Assembly: GCF_013359905.1 (NCBI RefSeq)
Contig: NZ_JABMCC010000115.1
Coordinates: 620,001 to 684,000 of the forward strand
Length of the DNA: 64,000 bases
DNA from: Paenibacillus taichungensis
GTDB lineage: Bacteria > Bacillota > Bacilli > Paenibacillales > Paenibacillaceae
Reading direction: 5' to 3'
Position numbers and translations under genes: made by a program. Shown here piece by piece: positions 17,666-26,087 of the stretch. The notes under the pieces were generated by a model. The model worked only from the letters and a program-made list of their open reading frames with translations, was not told where the DNA came from and made no database searches. Position 1 is the stretch's first letter. The number at the start of each line of letters is the position of its first letter.

Positions 17666-17713
17666 AAAATGAACCTCGTGTCATTTTTATAATAATGACA
17701 CGAGGTTCATTTT
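17666..17713 (-). promoter_or_regulatory. TetR operator over the tetR-mfs promoter
   Basis: A perfect inverted repeat with two 20-bp arms (17666-17685 and 17694-17713, core GAACCTCGTGTCATT) and an 8-bp AT spacer. On the minus strand TTGCAA (-35) and TATTAT (-10) stand 17 bp apart within and beside it, so the repressor would cover the promoter. It is unusually long and perfect for a TetR site. Confidence 0.85.
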
Positions 17714-17720
17714 GCAATAG

Positions 17721-17772
17721 AAAAAAATAATCAACGCAAGAACAATTCTTCAAGTGCGTTGATTATTTTTAT
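17721..17772 (-). terminator. Terminator of the rpiR gene
   Basis: A perfect 16-bp stem (AAAAATAATCAACGCA and its complement, 17723-17738 and 17755-17770) with a 16-base loop, ending in T residues on the minus strand. It separates the rpiR transcript from the tetR promoter. Confidence 0.9.
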
Positions 17773-17773
17773 A

Positions 17774-18625
17774 TCACTCATCCAAATTGAAATTCTTCAA
17801 CGAATAAGTAGTCATTTGCATGTTATTGGCGTAGTCAATTTGAAAGATACAGGAATATATCACGTTTAATACGTAATCAAAGGCAATTTGTGATGAAAAC
17901 GTACCGATCTTTGCATGTTTTGTTTCGTCATTCGGCACCTGGATACAGATCGTACTCATCTTGGCCAACTCACTTTGATGATTCGCGGTAATCGTAATAA
18001 ATGGAATTTTTGCACGCGAGAAATGTTGGGCTGCCTTTAGGAAAATGGGCGATTTTTCATGATAGGTCAAAAAAATGGCGCAATCCTGTGGGGTAAGATT
18101 TATGGTGTGGTAGGCCCATTCAGATAGCTCTGTTGTGATCACGACGTATTTATTGATTTTAATCAATTTATTCTGAAAGCTCTTCGCGCGAATCTGAGAA
18201 TCCCCCAACCCATAGATGAAGATTCGTTTCGCCTGATCAAGCAAATGGGCTGCTTCTGTTAGAGAGGCTTCATCCATAAAAGCAAAGTTTTTCTCAATCG
18301 TTTCTTTCATTAGTTCAGCTATATCTTTTGCCACCTGGAGTGAAGATTCGCCAAGAGCGAACGGATAATTGGGATCGATATTGGAGATGTTCTGAGCATC
18401 CTGCTGAAACTCTCGGGCAAGCTTAATACTGAACTCCTTAAACCCTGAAAGTCCAAGCTTATGAGTTAAGCGATTGATGGCAGAATGTGACGTGTATGTA
18501 GCTTTGGCAAGCTCTTGAATATTCAAATGAAGCATTAGCTCCTTATGAGTCAGAATATAAGAAGCGATGCTTTTTTCATTTGGTGTAAAGTGGTTCATGT
18601 CTGTTAATTGGGTCAATATTTTCAA
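17774..18625 (-). CDS. RpiR/MurR family regulator with SIS domain
   Basis: A 283-residue regulator. The N-terminal HTH_6 domain (residues 1-75: HFTPNEKSIASYILTHKE, then LAKATYTSHSAINRLTHKLGLSGFKEF) is followed by a SIS sugar-phosphate-binding domain (RIFIYGLGDSQIRAKSFQNKL, ITTELSEW). I place the start at TTG 18625, which follows GGGGTGA by five bases. The longer GTG start at 18634 overlaps that binding site. It is divergent from two Gfo/Idh/MocA dehydrogenases, which it most likely controls in response to a phosphorylated sugar. Confidence 0.9.
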   Translation of the reverse strand: MKILTQLTDMNHFTPNEKSIASYILTHKELMLHLNIQELAKATYTSHSAINRLTHKLGLSGFKEFSIKLAREFQQDAQNISNIDPNYPFALGESSLQVAKDIAELMKETIEKNFAFMDEASLTEAAHLLDQAKRIFIYGLGDSQIRAKSFQNKLIKINKYVVITTELSEWAYHTINLTPQDCAIFLTYHEKSPIFLKAAQHFSRAKIPFITITANHQSELAKMSTICIQVPNDETKHAKIGTFSSQIAFDYVLNVIYSCIFQIDYANNMQMTTYSLKNFNLDE

Positions 18626-18805
18626 CAGGTTCACCCCGGATTCATTGAAATAACGTTGATGTAGAGCGTCCAGTAAACATTTTGTTTAAAAAGAGGGCAT
18701 CAGAATTACAAAACATTGATCAAATGTACCGTAATTTCTTCAAAGCTCCTCCGGAGGATTTTCTTCTTCTATAATAAACAAAAAAGAGCCTAAGGGGGAA
18801 TTCAT

Positions 18806-19825
18806 ATGTTAACCATCGGTTACATTGGCAATGGCAAAAGTACAAATCGTTATCATCTTCCTTTTTCATTGAATCGGGATCATTTGAAAGTAAAAACGAT
18901 ATACGCCCGTCATCCGGAGAAAACGGAGTGGGAGAAAGTTCCTGGTGTTCTGTATACAGATGATCTTGCAGCTTTTATGAATGACGATGACATTCAGTTA
19001 GTAGTGGTATGTACACACACCGAATCTCATTATGAGTATGCAAAGAAGGCACTCGATTACGGAAAGCATGTACTTGTTGAAAAACCTTTTATGCTGACCA
19101 AGGAAGAAGCCGAATCCATTTTCCAATACGCCAAAGAAAAAAATCTCTTGATTCAATGTTATCAGAACCGACGATATGATTCGGATTTTCTGACGACTAA
19201 GAAAGTGATTGAGTCAGGAAAGCTTGGCGATTTGCTGGAAGTGGAGATGCATTACGATTATTATCGACCGGAGATCCCGAATGCTACCACCCATTTTTCC
19301 AAATGCAAAAGTTATTTATACGGGCACGGTGTTCACACCATTGATCAAGTATTATCCTATTTCGGGCAACCGGACAAGATACATTACGATGTCCGTCAAT
19401 TGCTGGGGCCTGGCAGAATGAATGATTATTTCGATCTGGACTTTTATTACGCTTCGCTGAAAGTATCAGTCAAATCTAGCTTTTTCCGCTTAAAGCCCCG
19501 CCCGAGTTTTATAGTATACGGCAAAAAGGGAGTATTCGTAAAACAAACTGAGGATCGTCAAGAGGAACATCTGAAGTTATTTTACCTTCCTGAGGGACAT
19601 CCCGATTTTGGTAAGGATTTGCCTCAGCACTATGGCGTACTGACGTACCTGGATGACGCAGGAATATACCATGAAGAAAAAGTGATCTCTGAACAAGGCG
19701 ATTATGCAAGAGTGTATGACGATATCTATGAAGCCATCAACCATGGCAAAGAAAAAGTGATTCAAGACAAAGAAACGATCGCGGTTATGGAAATATTGGA
19801 AAAAGGTATGGAGGAGTGTAACTAA
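18806..19825 (+). CDS. Gfo/Idh/MocA family oxidoreductase (YhhX-like)
   Basis: A 339-residue NAD(P)-dependent dehydrogenase of the Gfo/Idh/MocA family. The Rossmann fold begins TIGYIGNGKSTNRYHLPF, and the family's catalytic Lys is in GKHVLVEKPF. A C-terminal alpha/beta domain follows (LYGHGVHTIDQVLSYFG). It resembles the YhhX/YdgJ branch. The family oxidises sugars, inositols or sugar derivatives. AAGGGGG precedes the ATG. The next dehydrogenase gene starts one base after its stop. Substrate unknown. Confidence 0.9.
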   Translation: MLTIGYIGNGKSTNRYHLPFSLNRDHLKVKTIYARHPEKTEWEKVPGVLYTDDLAAFMNDDDIQLVVVCTHTESHYEYAKKALDYGKHVLVEKPFMLTKEEAESIFQYAKEKNLLIQCYQNRRYDSDFLTTKKVIESGKLGDLLEVEMHYDYYRPEIPNATTHFSKCKSYLYGHGVHTIDQVLSYFGQPDKIHYDVRQLLGPGRMNDYFDLDFYYASLKVSVKSSFFRLKPRPSFIVYGKKGVFVKQTEDRQEEHLKLFYLPEGHPDFGKDLPQHYGVLTYLDDAGIYHEEKVISEQGDYARVYDDIYEAINHGKEKVIQDKETIAVMEILEKGMEECN

Positions 19826-19826
19826 T

Positions 19827-20813
19827 ATGAAACTCGGAATTGTCGGAGCCGGAATGATTGTAAGGGATCTATTGAGCTTTATTCATGAAATTCCTGCGAT
19901 TACGTTAGAGGCCATATGTTCCAGACCTGGTCATCAGGATAAATTGCTAACTCTGCAAGAAGAGTATGGTATTGCACAAATATATTCGGAGTACAGCGAT
20001 ATGATTGCAAATGATGAAGTGGATACGATCTATATCGGACTACCAAATCATCTTCATTATGCATATGCCAAAGAAGCGTTATTAGGCGGCAAACATGTTA
20101 TCTGTGAGAAGCCGTTCACTTCCAATTTGCAAGAATTTCTTGAACTTAAAGAGATTGCACGGCAAAAACAGCTGGTGTTGGTTGAAGCCATCACAAACCA
20201 ATATTTGAAGAACTATTTGTCTATGAAGGAGAATCTGCACAAACTGGGTGACATCAAAATTGTGGAGTGTAACTATTCCCAATATTCATCCCGCTATGAG
20301 GCTTTTCAGGCTGGAGAAGTGCTGCCGGCATTTAATCCGGAAATGTCTGGTGGAGCCTTGATGGATATTAATTTGTATAATATTCATCTGGTCGTAGGGC
20401 TTTTCGGGAGTCCGAAGAAGGTGGAATACTGGGCCAACATGGAACGCGGAATAGACACTTCAGGTATGTTGCTTTTGGACTACGGTGAGTTCAAGTGTGT
20501 GTGCATTGGTTCCAAAGACAGCACAGCCCCCAATGCAACGAACATCCAGGGCAATAGAGGGTATATCCATATGACGAGCTCGACCAACAAATGTGAATCC
20601 TTTGATCTTGAGCTTCATAAGGAAACGCCGATTCGGGTAGATGTTAAGGATCATCCTCATCGCATGTATGACGAGTTTGTTGAATTCGAGCGTATGATTC
20701 GTGAACAAGATTTGGAGAAAGTCACAGCTATGCTTGAGCATAGCGAGAAGGTGATGGAGGTTATTGAGCAAGCCAAACAATCTGCCAATCTTGTATTTGG
20801 ACCTGATCGATAA
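19827..20813 (+). CDS. Gfo/Idh/MocA family oxidoreductase
   Basis: A 328-residue second member of the same family but not a close copy: the Rossmann start is LGIVGAGMIVRDLLSF, the EKP motif is GKHVICEKPFTSN, and the GGALMDINLYNIHLVVGLFG segment lines the substrate site. GGAGGAG within the end of the preceding gene provides its ribosome binding site, so the two are a coupled operon under the divergent RpiR. Two different dehydrogenases side by side suggest sequential oxidation/reduction (for example epimerisation) of one sugar. Confidence 0.9.
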   Translation: MKLGIVGAGMIVRDLLSFIHEIPAITLEAICSRPGHQDKLLTLQEEYGIAQIYSEYSDMIANDEVDTIYIGLPNHLHYAYAKEALLGGKHVICEKPFTSNLQEFLELKEIARQKQLVLVEAITNQYLKNYLSMKENLHKLGDIKIVECNYSQYSSRYEAFQAGEVLPAFNPEMSGGALMDINLYNIHLVVGLFGSPKKVEYWANMERGIDTSGMLLLDYGEFKCVCIGSKDSTAPNATNIQGNRGYIHMTSSTNKCESFDLELHKETPIRVDVKDHPHRMYDEFVEFERMIREQDLEKVTAMLEHSEKVMEVIEQAKQSANLVFGPDR

Positions 20814-20894
20814 TATATTCTGAAATTACAGTATGATTATTGTATTATCTTTTTGTGCATTTCCCAAGATGACTGTGTTAAAATGCGGTGAAAG

Positions 20895-20911
20895 ATATAA
20901 AAAGTTTATAT
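20895..20911 (+). promoter_or_regulatory. Possible operator upstream of the lacI-type gene
   Basis: ATATAAA-AAG-TTTATAT, a perfect inverted repeat with 7-bp arms about 40 bp before the regulator start. It could be its own operator, but the AT-rich content makes chance likely. Confidence 0.3.
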
Positions 20912-20949
20912 GTCAGTGAACCAATAACAGTCTTCTTGGGGAGTATTTA

Positions 20950-21948
20950 ATGATAACGATTAAAGACGTAGCAAAGTTAGCGGGTGTCGCGAGTTCAACC
21001 GTGTCCTATGTACTCAACGGCAAAAAACATGTAAGTGAGCACACAAGACAGAAAGTACTTGCAGCAGCAAGTGAGCTTAATTACATCAAGCACGGAGCCG
21101 CATCCGAATTAAAGCGAAAAAACACACAAACGATTGGTGTTATTGTTCATGATATGTCCGTCCCCTATTTTTCCGACTTGGTGAGTGGAATTGAATCCAG
21201 CGCCATAAGTCAGGGATATGATCTGATCGTATGCAGTTCTTTAGGCGGAGAGCGATCGACAGCCGCACGCTTTATCAGAGAGAGAAGGCTGGACGGCGTG
21301 ATTGTAATCGCTGAAAATATTGAAGATGAGTTGTTGTTGCAGGCTGCTGAAACGGGATTTCCTATTGTTGTGATGGACCGGGAACTCCATAGTGAGCATA
21401 TTGTAAATGTTCTGATGGATGATGAGCAGGGGGGGTATATGGCAACCCGTTTCCTTCTGGATAAAGGTCACCGCGCAATAGCCTACATTAGTGGACCTTT
21501 AAATTCGGATTGTAATCTGATGCGATATCAGGGTTATCTGAGAGCTATGCATGAAGCTGGGGTGGAAGAAAATGAGAATTGGAGACTTGGCGGCCAATTT
21601 CTGAAAACAGGTGGCTACAACGCAGCAAAGTTGCTAATGGAGGGAGAGCTTCCAACGGCAGTCTTTTTTGCGAATGATGAAATGGCCATTGGTGGCTTAG
21701 AGGCATTTAAAGAACACCAGGTTTCCATACCCGAAGATCTATCCATTATTGGATTTGATAACATACATGTAACCGAATACTTAAATCCACCTCTTACGAC
21801 TTTTCGACAACCCAAAACAGATGCAGGCTCCTTTGCTGGACATGTACTCATTCAAATGTTAAAAGGAGAAGCTGTTGAGTCTACTTATAGGATCAATATA
21901 CAGTGTGTCGAGCGAGACTCTGTTTCGCAGATGATCCTTTCTGAATGA
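20950..21948 (+). CDS. LacI family transcriptional regulator
   Basis: A 332-residue LacI/CcpA-type regulator. The helix-turn-helix and hinge are at residues 1-60 (TIKDVAKLAGVASSTVSYVLNGKKHVSEHTRQKV), and a periplasmic-binding-like sensor follows (TIGVIVHDMSVPYFSDLVSGIE, PTAVFFANDEMAIGGLEAF, LSIIGFDNIHVTEYLNPPLTT). It lies 136 bp downstream of the dehydrogenases on the same strand and probably belongs to the same carbohydrate locus. The ATG has GGGGAG upstream. Confidence 0.93.
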   Translation: MITIKDVAKLAGVASSTVSYVLNGKKHVSEHTRQKVLAAASELNYIKHGAASELKRKNTQTIGVIVHDMSVPYFSDLVSGIESSAISQGYDLIVCSSLGGERSTAARFIRERRLDGVIVIAENIEDELLLQAAETGFPIVVMDRELHSEHIVNVLMDDEQGGYMATRFLLDKGHRAIAYISGPLNSDCNLMRYQGYLRAMHEAGVEENENWRLGGQFLKTGGYNAAKLLMEGELPTAVFFANDEMAIGGLEAFKEHQVSIPEDLSIIGFDNIHVTEYLNPPLTTFRQPKTDAGSFAGHVLIQMLKGEAVESTYRINIQCVERDSVSQMILSE

Positions 21949-21959
21949 AAATAGACTCA

Positions 21960-21998
21960 AAGAGACCCAACCTCAGTAAGGAGAAGTGGGTCTCTTCG
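21960..21998. terminator. Terminator between the lacI-type gene and the hybrid kinase
   Basis: AAGAGACCCA/TGGGTCTCTT perfect 10-bp stem with a 17-base loop, between convergent genes. Confidence 0.85.
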
Positions 21999-22001
21999 TT
22001 G

Positions 22002-24725
22002 TTAACTTTTATTTGAAAGCAACATTCTCATGATTACTAATAGATGTTCCATGTTGATTGGTTTGCTCATATACTCTGTGGCTCCTGCGTTAATAATCCT
22101 CTTGCGATCTTCACTCATAGCCCGTGCCGTCAAAGCAATAATCGGCAGATTTTGATATTCTTCCATCAGCCTGATCTGTTGGATTGCTTCATAACCATCC
22201 ATAACTGGCATCATAATATCCATTAAAATCAGATCTATAGCCGAGGATTGCTTCAGTTCCAGCAAGGCTTGTTCGCCATTTTTAGCTATGGAAACCTTCA
22301 GGCCTTGTGCTTTTAGAACCTTGCTTAAGGCAAACAAATTCCGATCATCGTCATCCACAAGCAAAACGTGTTTGTCCTTTAATATATCGTATTCTACCGA
22401 GGGAACTGATTCTGCTGTGGCTGCTATCCGTAAACTTTCGGATATTTCCCAGTCATCGGAGACCTGATCCTTTGTGATGGGTTGCTCATGCTGAGAGAAA
22501 GGGTTGTATTGAACAGGTAAATAAACGGTAAAAGTACTTCCACGTCCAAGTTCACTCTCCACAACGATATGTCCACCTAACAACATAGACAGCTCTTTCG
22601 TGATAGAAAGCCCCAAGCCTGTTCCTCCGTAGTGACGTTCCGTGTTTTTTTCAGCCTGCTGGAATGCCTCGAATATAATGGATTGTTTATCTTCCGAAAT
22701 TCCAATCCCGGTATCTTGAACGGAAAACGCCAAAAATGCCTCTTCTGTCAGCCGTTCCGTTTCCAGTAATTCTTCCTCATTGGCCATTCTAATCTCAAGT
22801 TGAACAGACCCCTGAGAGGTGAATTTTAAAGCATTGGATAACAGGTTATTGATAATTTGCCTTAATCTCTGAGCATCCGTAAAGATCATATCCGGTACAC
22901 TGTCTTCAACGTGAACCTGAAGATCAACATGTTTTTCACGGGCAATCTCACCAAAGTATTGCATCACACTTTCCGGAATCTCAGTAACATTGACGGCTTC
23001 TGCCTCAATATTTAATTTGCCCGCCTCCACTTTAGACAAATCCAGAATGTCATTGATCAGCTTTAGCAAATCCTCACCGGATGAGTGTATGGCCTGTGCA
23101 TATTCCAATTCATCTGTTGTCAGTGATTCGGAATTATTTTCTTTGAGAAATTCAGATAATAATAAGATGCCGTTCAGTGGTGTACGAAGTTCATGTGACA
23201 TGTTGGCCAAAAATTCCGACTTATAACGGGTGCTTCGTTCAAGTATTTCCGCATAGGTAATCAATTCAGCTTGGGCACGTTGTGCCTCAACTGTTTTTTC
23301 GTCCGCAATGAGCTGTCGTTCCTCCAGCTTGCCGTTTAGTACTTGCAATGATTCAGCTTGCATCTGAAGCTCCTCAGATTGTGTCTGTAATTCTTCCGTG
23401 TACACCTGCAGCTCCTCATTCATTCGTTGGGACTCTGTCAACAAGGATTCAATTTTCATTGTATTTAGAGTGCTGTTGATCGCAGCCCCAAAATCCTCTG
23501 TAATCGCCTCCACATAAGAGATTTGAATGGGTGTTAATGGTGAGAAGGCAGCAATTTCCGCAACAGCAAGTACTTCACCCAGGAAACAGATGGGAAACAG
23601 TAATAGCGAATGGGGAGGAGCGGAACCCAGAGAAGAAAAGACCTGGACATAATTCTCGGGTAGCTGATGGAATTCCATAAGTTTGGCTTCCTTGGCACAC
23701 TGTCCCACCAGCCCTTCTCCCATCTGGAAAGAGGTACGAATATTTAATTGGGCATCACCTGCAAAAACAGCAGTTCGAATCATCAGATCCTGTGCATTCT
23801 CCTCTTGACGTACATAGAGTGCTGCATAGGGATAATGAAGCTTATCTGCCATATTACTTAGGAAAATGTCGCTTAGAGATTCAATCTCATGGATTCCCTG
23901 ATATTTTGACATCATGTTATTTGTGTGTTCCTGCAGTTCGATTCGTTCCTGCTGAGAGCTAAGCAATTCATTCGTGACATGTCCCAAATCACTAATTTCA
24001 TCATTGGATGTGATGGTGATTCGGCTCATCAGGTTTCTGGATGACGTTAAACCCAATATACTCTCCGTAATATTCCGTATTGGTTGGGAAATTGTCCGCG
24101 ACATTAACCAGGCGGCTGATATCGTCACAACCGCAATGAGTCCCCAAATGAGATAGAGAAGTTCAATCAATAATGTGTTTCGTTCTGCCTGTCTGGCAAT
24201 TAATTGATCTGTGTTTGCAGTCATGCTTGTACGGTACTCGCTGATTTGAGAGCGAATTTGATCCATCTGATTGATGCCGTCATCCGTTTGATATTGCGTC
24301 AGAACATCCCGATCCCGACCCTCCCGTTTAAGAGCAATCAATGGTTCACTTGATGAAGTAATCCAATGATCAACATTCGTTTTCAGGTTAGCAAGACGAT
24401 TGGCTTGTGTTGAATCTTCCGTACTCCATGACAATAGTTTGTCATAGTTGTTCTGCAATTCTATACGACCTGACAGATAAGGTTCCAAATATTTGTCATT
24501 GCCAGTAATGACATAGCCTCTCTGCCCCGTTTCCATATCCAAAATATTTTTCTCCATTTGATTGGTCAGATTGGTGATTTCGCGATCCTGATGCGTAATT
24601 ACGTTTGTTTCCTCCTGAAGCGCATTAATTCTGGAATGCATAACAAGTACAAAAATCAGTAAAGCTGTACTCATAAAAACAGTTAATGATAGTATTTTAT
24701 TTTGAATCGTAAAACGTCTTCTGAT
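22002..24725 (-). CDS. Hybrid sensor histidine kinase (CHASE3-HAMP-GAF-HisKA-HATPase-REC)
   Basis: A membrane-bound hybrid kinase, about 907 residues from ATC 24725. Order of parts: TM1 (ILSLTVFMSTALLIFVLVM), an extracellular CHASE3 domain with its METGQRGYVITG signature, TM2 (LLYLIWGLIAVVTISAAWLM), HAMP, GAF, a Glu/Gln-rich coiled coil, HisKA with the phospho-acceptor His in FLANMSHELRTPLNG (about residue 511), HATPase (NNLLSNALKF, TGIGIS, GGTGLGLSI) and a receiver ending in DLILMDIMMPVMDG. The first canonical ATG is 24674, but it cuts TM1 to 12 hydrophobic residues. Upstream in frame MRRRFTIQNKILSL would complete TM1, and GGAGG sits nine bases before the ATC. The receiver's output partner is not adjacent. 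Confidence 0.88.
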   Translation of the reverse strand: MRRRFTIQNKILSLTVFMSTALLIFVLVMHSRINALQEETNVITHQDREITNLTNQMEKNILDMETGQRGYVITGNDKYLEPYLSGRIELQNNYDKLLSWSTEDSTQANRLANLKTNVDHWITSSSEPLIALKREGRDRDVLTQYQTDDGINQMDQIRSQISEYRTSMTANTDQLIARQAERNTLLIELLYLIWGLIAVVTISAAWLMSRTISQPIRNITESILGLTSSRNLMSRITITSNDEISDLGHVTNELLSSQQERIELQEHTNNMMSKYQGIHEIESLSDIFLSNMADKLHYPYAALYVRQEENAQDLMIRTAVFAGDAQLNIRTSFQMGEGLVGQCAKEAKLMEFHQLPENYVQVFSSLGSAPPHSLLLFPICFLGEVLAVAEIAAFSPLTPIQISYVEAITEDFGAAINSTLNTMKIESLLTESQRMNEELQVYTEELQTQSEELQMQAESLQVLNGKLEERQLIADEKTVEAQRAQAELITYAEILERSTRYKSEFLANMSHELRTPLNGILLLSEFLKENNSESLTTDELEYAQAIHSSGEDLLKLINDILDLSKVEAGKLNIEAEAVNVTEIPESVMQYFGEIAREKHVDLQVHVEDSVPDMIFTDAQRLRQIINNLLSNALKFTSQGSVQLEIRMANEEELLETERLTEEAFLAFSVQDTGIGISEDKQSIIFEAFQQAEKNTERHYGGTGLGLSITKELSMLLGGHIVVESELGRGSTFTVYLPVQYNPFSQHEQPITKDQVSDDWEISESLRIAATAESVPSVEYDILKDKHVLLVDDDDRNLFALSKVLKAQGLKVSIAKNGEQALLELKQSSAIDLILMDIMMPVMDGYEAIQQIRLMEEYQNLPIIALTARAMSEDRKRIINAGATEYMSKPINMEHLLVIMRMLLSNKS

Positions 24726-24950
24726 GACACATGGCCTCCATTCGAGTATATAAAAAATGTAATGCGGAACCCTTTCAATTCTACGCGATTCCCCTCGGTT
24801 TAGATAGGTAAGTAGAAAGTTTTATCAGGTTTTATCCGTACTCTGGATGATGTTTGGTCTAAATGGACAAACTTTATGAGCTTCATAACAAAGCACTCAT
24901 TAATGTTTCCTGTTATTCTATTATTAAAAGCTAAAAAGGCGGGACTATCC

Positions 24951-25859
24951 ATGTCCATGAGAAACGGAAAGATAATCAAGGCACCACAAGAGATGGAACG
25001 TGCACCAGACAAGCAAGGAAGCTTAAAACAGAATGGGTTATCCGTTATTCAATTCTGTTTGCATACACAGGGGACAACAGGTTCATTTTTTCTGAAAGAT
25101 CACATGTTGTTGTTCGTTATATCGGGTGTGTATACGGTCCGATTCAAGGATCAGGAGTACACTGTGCGCAGTGATGAAATGGTGTTTCTTCACAAATCGA
25201 TTCGTATTGATTACATAAAGTCGGGTGAACCCGGCTCTGAATTTATGCTGGATTATATGATGTTTTTCCTGAATGAAAGTATGCTCGAAGAGTTTGTTCA
25301 GTTTTCTGGCTTCAAACAGACAAATAGCGTGAATGAAATCACTCCGGTGTCCATTATTCCGGTCAATGAACTCACTAGCTCGTTCATAGCGTCATTGAAA
25401 CCCTATTTCGAACATCCAGACAAGGTACAAGATGGACTTGTCCGGCTTAAATTCATGGAACTTCTGTTTCATCTGGCGCAAGCCAATGAACAATTCTTAC
25501 ATCAACTACTGCAACCGAATCATAATCAAAACAGTAACTTCGGCAAAATAATGGAGGAGAATATAACGAATCCCATCTCCATAAGCGATTTGGCTTATTT
25601 GTCCGGCAGGAGCCTGTCTACCTTCAAGAGGGATTTTCAGACGCTATACCACACTTCACCCTTGAAGTGGATTCGTAATCAGAGGCTGGACAAAGCCAAG
25701 AAACTGTTGGCCGAGACGTCTCTGTCCGTCACCGACGTCTGTTTCTCAACAGGTTTCGAAAACGTTGCCCATTTTTCCAAAGTGTTTAAGCTACAGTTCG
25801 GGCTTCCGCCCTCGGAGTTTAGACAGCAATGCAAACGAAGCGAGGAAAAGATTAAATAG
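24951..25859 (+). CDS. AraC family regulator
   Basis: A 302-residue regulator. The N-terminal half is a cupin-like sensor (LFVISGVYTVRFKDQEYTVRSDEMVFLHK). The C-terminus holds the double helix-turn-helix (ISISDLAYLSGRSLSTFKRDFQTLYHTSPLKWIRNQRL, then VTDVCFSTGFENVAHFSKVFKLQFGLPPSEFR). The longest frame starts at 24876, but AAAAAGGCGGGA fits the ATG at 24951. It is divergent from the hybrid kinase and upstream of the aldo/keto reductase gene; its target is unclear. Confidence 0.9.
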   Translation: MSMRNGKIIKAPQEMERAPDKQGSLKQNGLSVIQFCLHTQGTTGSFFLKDHMLLFVISGVYTVRFKDQEYTVRSDEMVFLHKSIRIDYIKSGEPGSEFMLDYMMFFLNESMLEEFVQFSGFKQTNSVNEITPVSIIPVNELTSSFIASLKPYFEHPDKVQDGLVRLKFMELLFHLAQANEQFLHQLLQPNHNQNSNFGKIMEENITNPISISDLAYLSGRSLSTFKRDFQTLYHTSPLKWIRNQRLDKAKKLLAETSLSVTDVCFSTGFENVAHFSKVFKLQFGLPPSEFRQQCKRSEEKIK

Positions 25860-25914
25860 GGCCAGCATATTCTGTCCATACTCTAATAACAAGTGACTAT
25901 GTGCAACTTTTGTG

Positions 25915-25952
25915 TAAAGCGCTTCGCGATAAAATATCGTGAAACGCTTTTT
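25915..25952 (+). terminator. Terminator after the araC gene
   Basis: AAAGCG-TTCGCGATA with TATCGTGAAACGCTTT, a near-perfect stem with an AA loop ending in T residues. Confidence 0.8.
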
Positions 25953-26033
25953 CCTTATTCGAGACAAATGAGCTAAATAAACAAATCCAATGAGCTTAGC
26001 AGCAAAGAAATGCATCTATTTTCTTGTTATTCT

Positions 26034-26060
26034 TGACACATGCGTTACAACGTTGTCTCA
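26034..26060 (+). promoter_or_regulatory. Inverted repeat over the aldo/keto reductase promoter
   Basis: TGACACA and TGTCTCA half-sites flank the perfect palindrome ACAACGTTGT, and the left half overlaps a consensus -35 TTGACA. This could be an operator for an unidentified repressor. The reductase start is 28 bp downstream. Confidence 0.4.
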
Positions 26061-26087
26061 ACCTAAATGTCTGAGGAGGATTAACCA

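Noticed and set aside
25911..25925. A cre site in TGTAAAGCGCTTCG
   Set aside because: The CG lies one position off the cre consensus and the sequence is part of a terminator stem.
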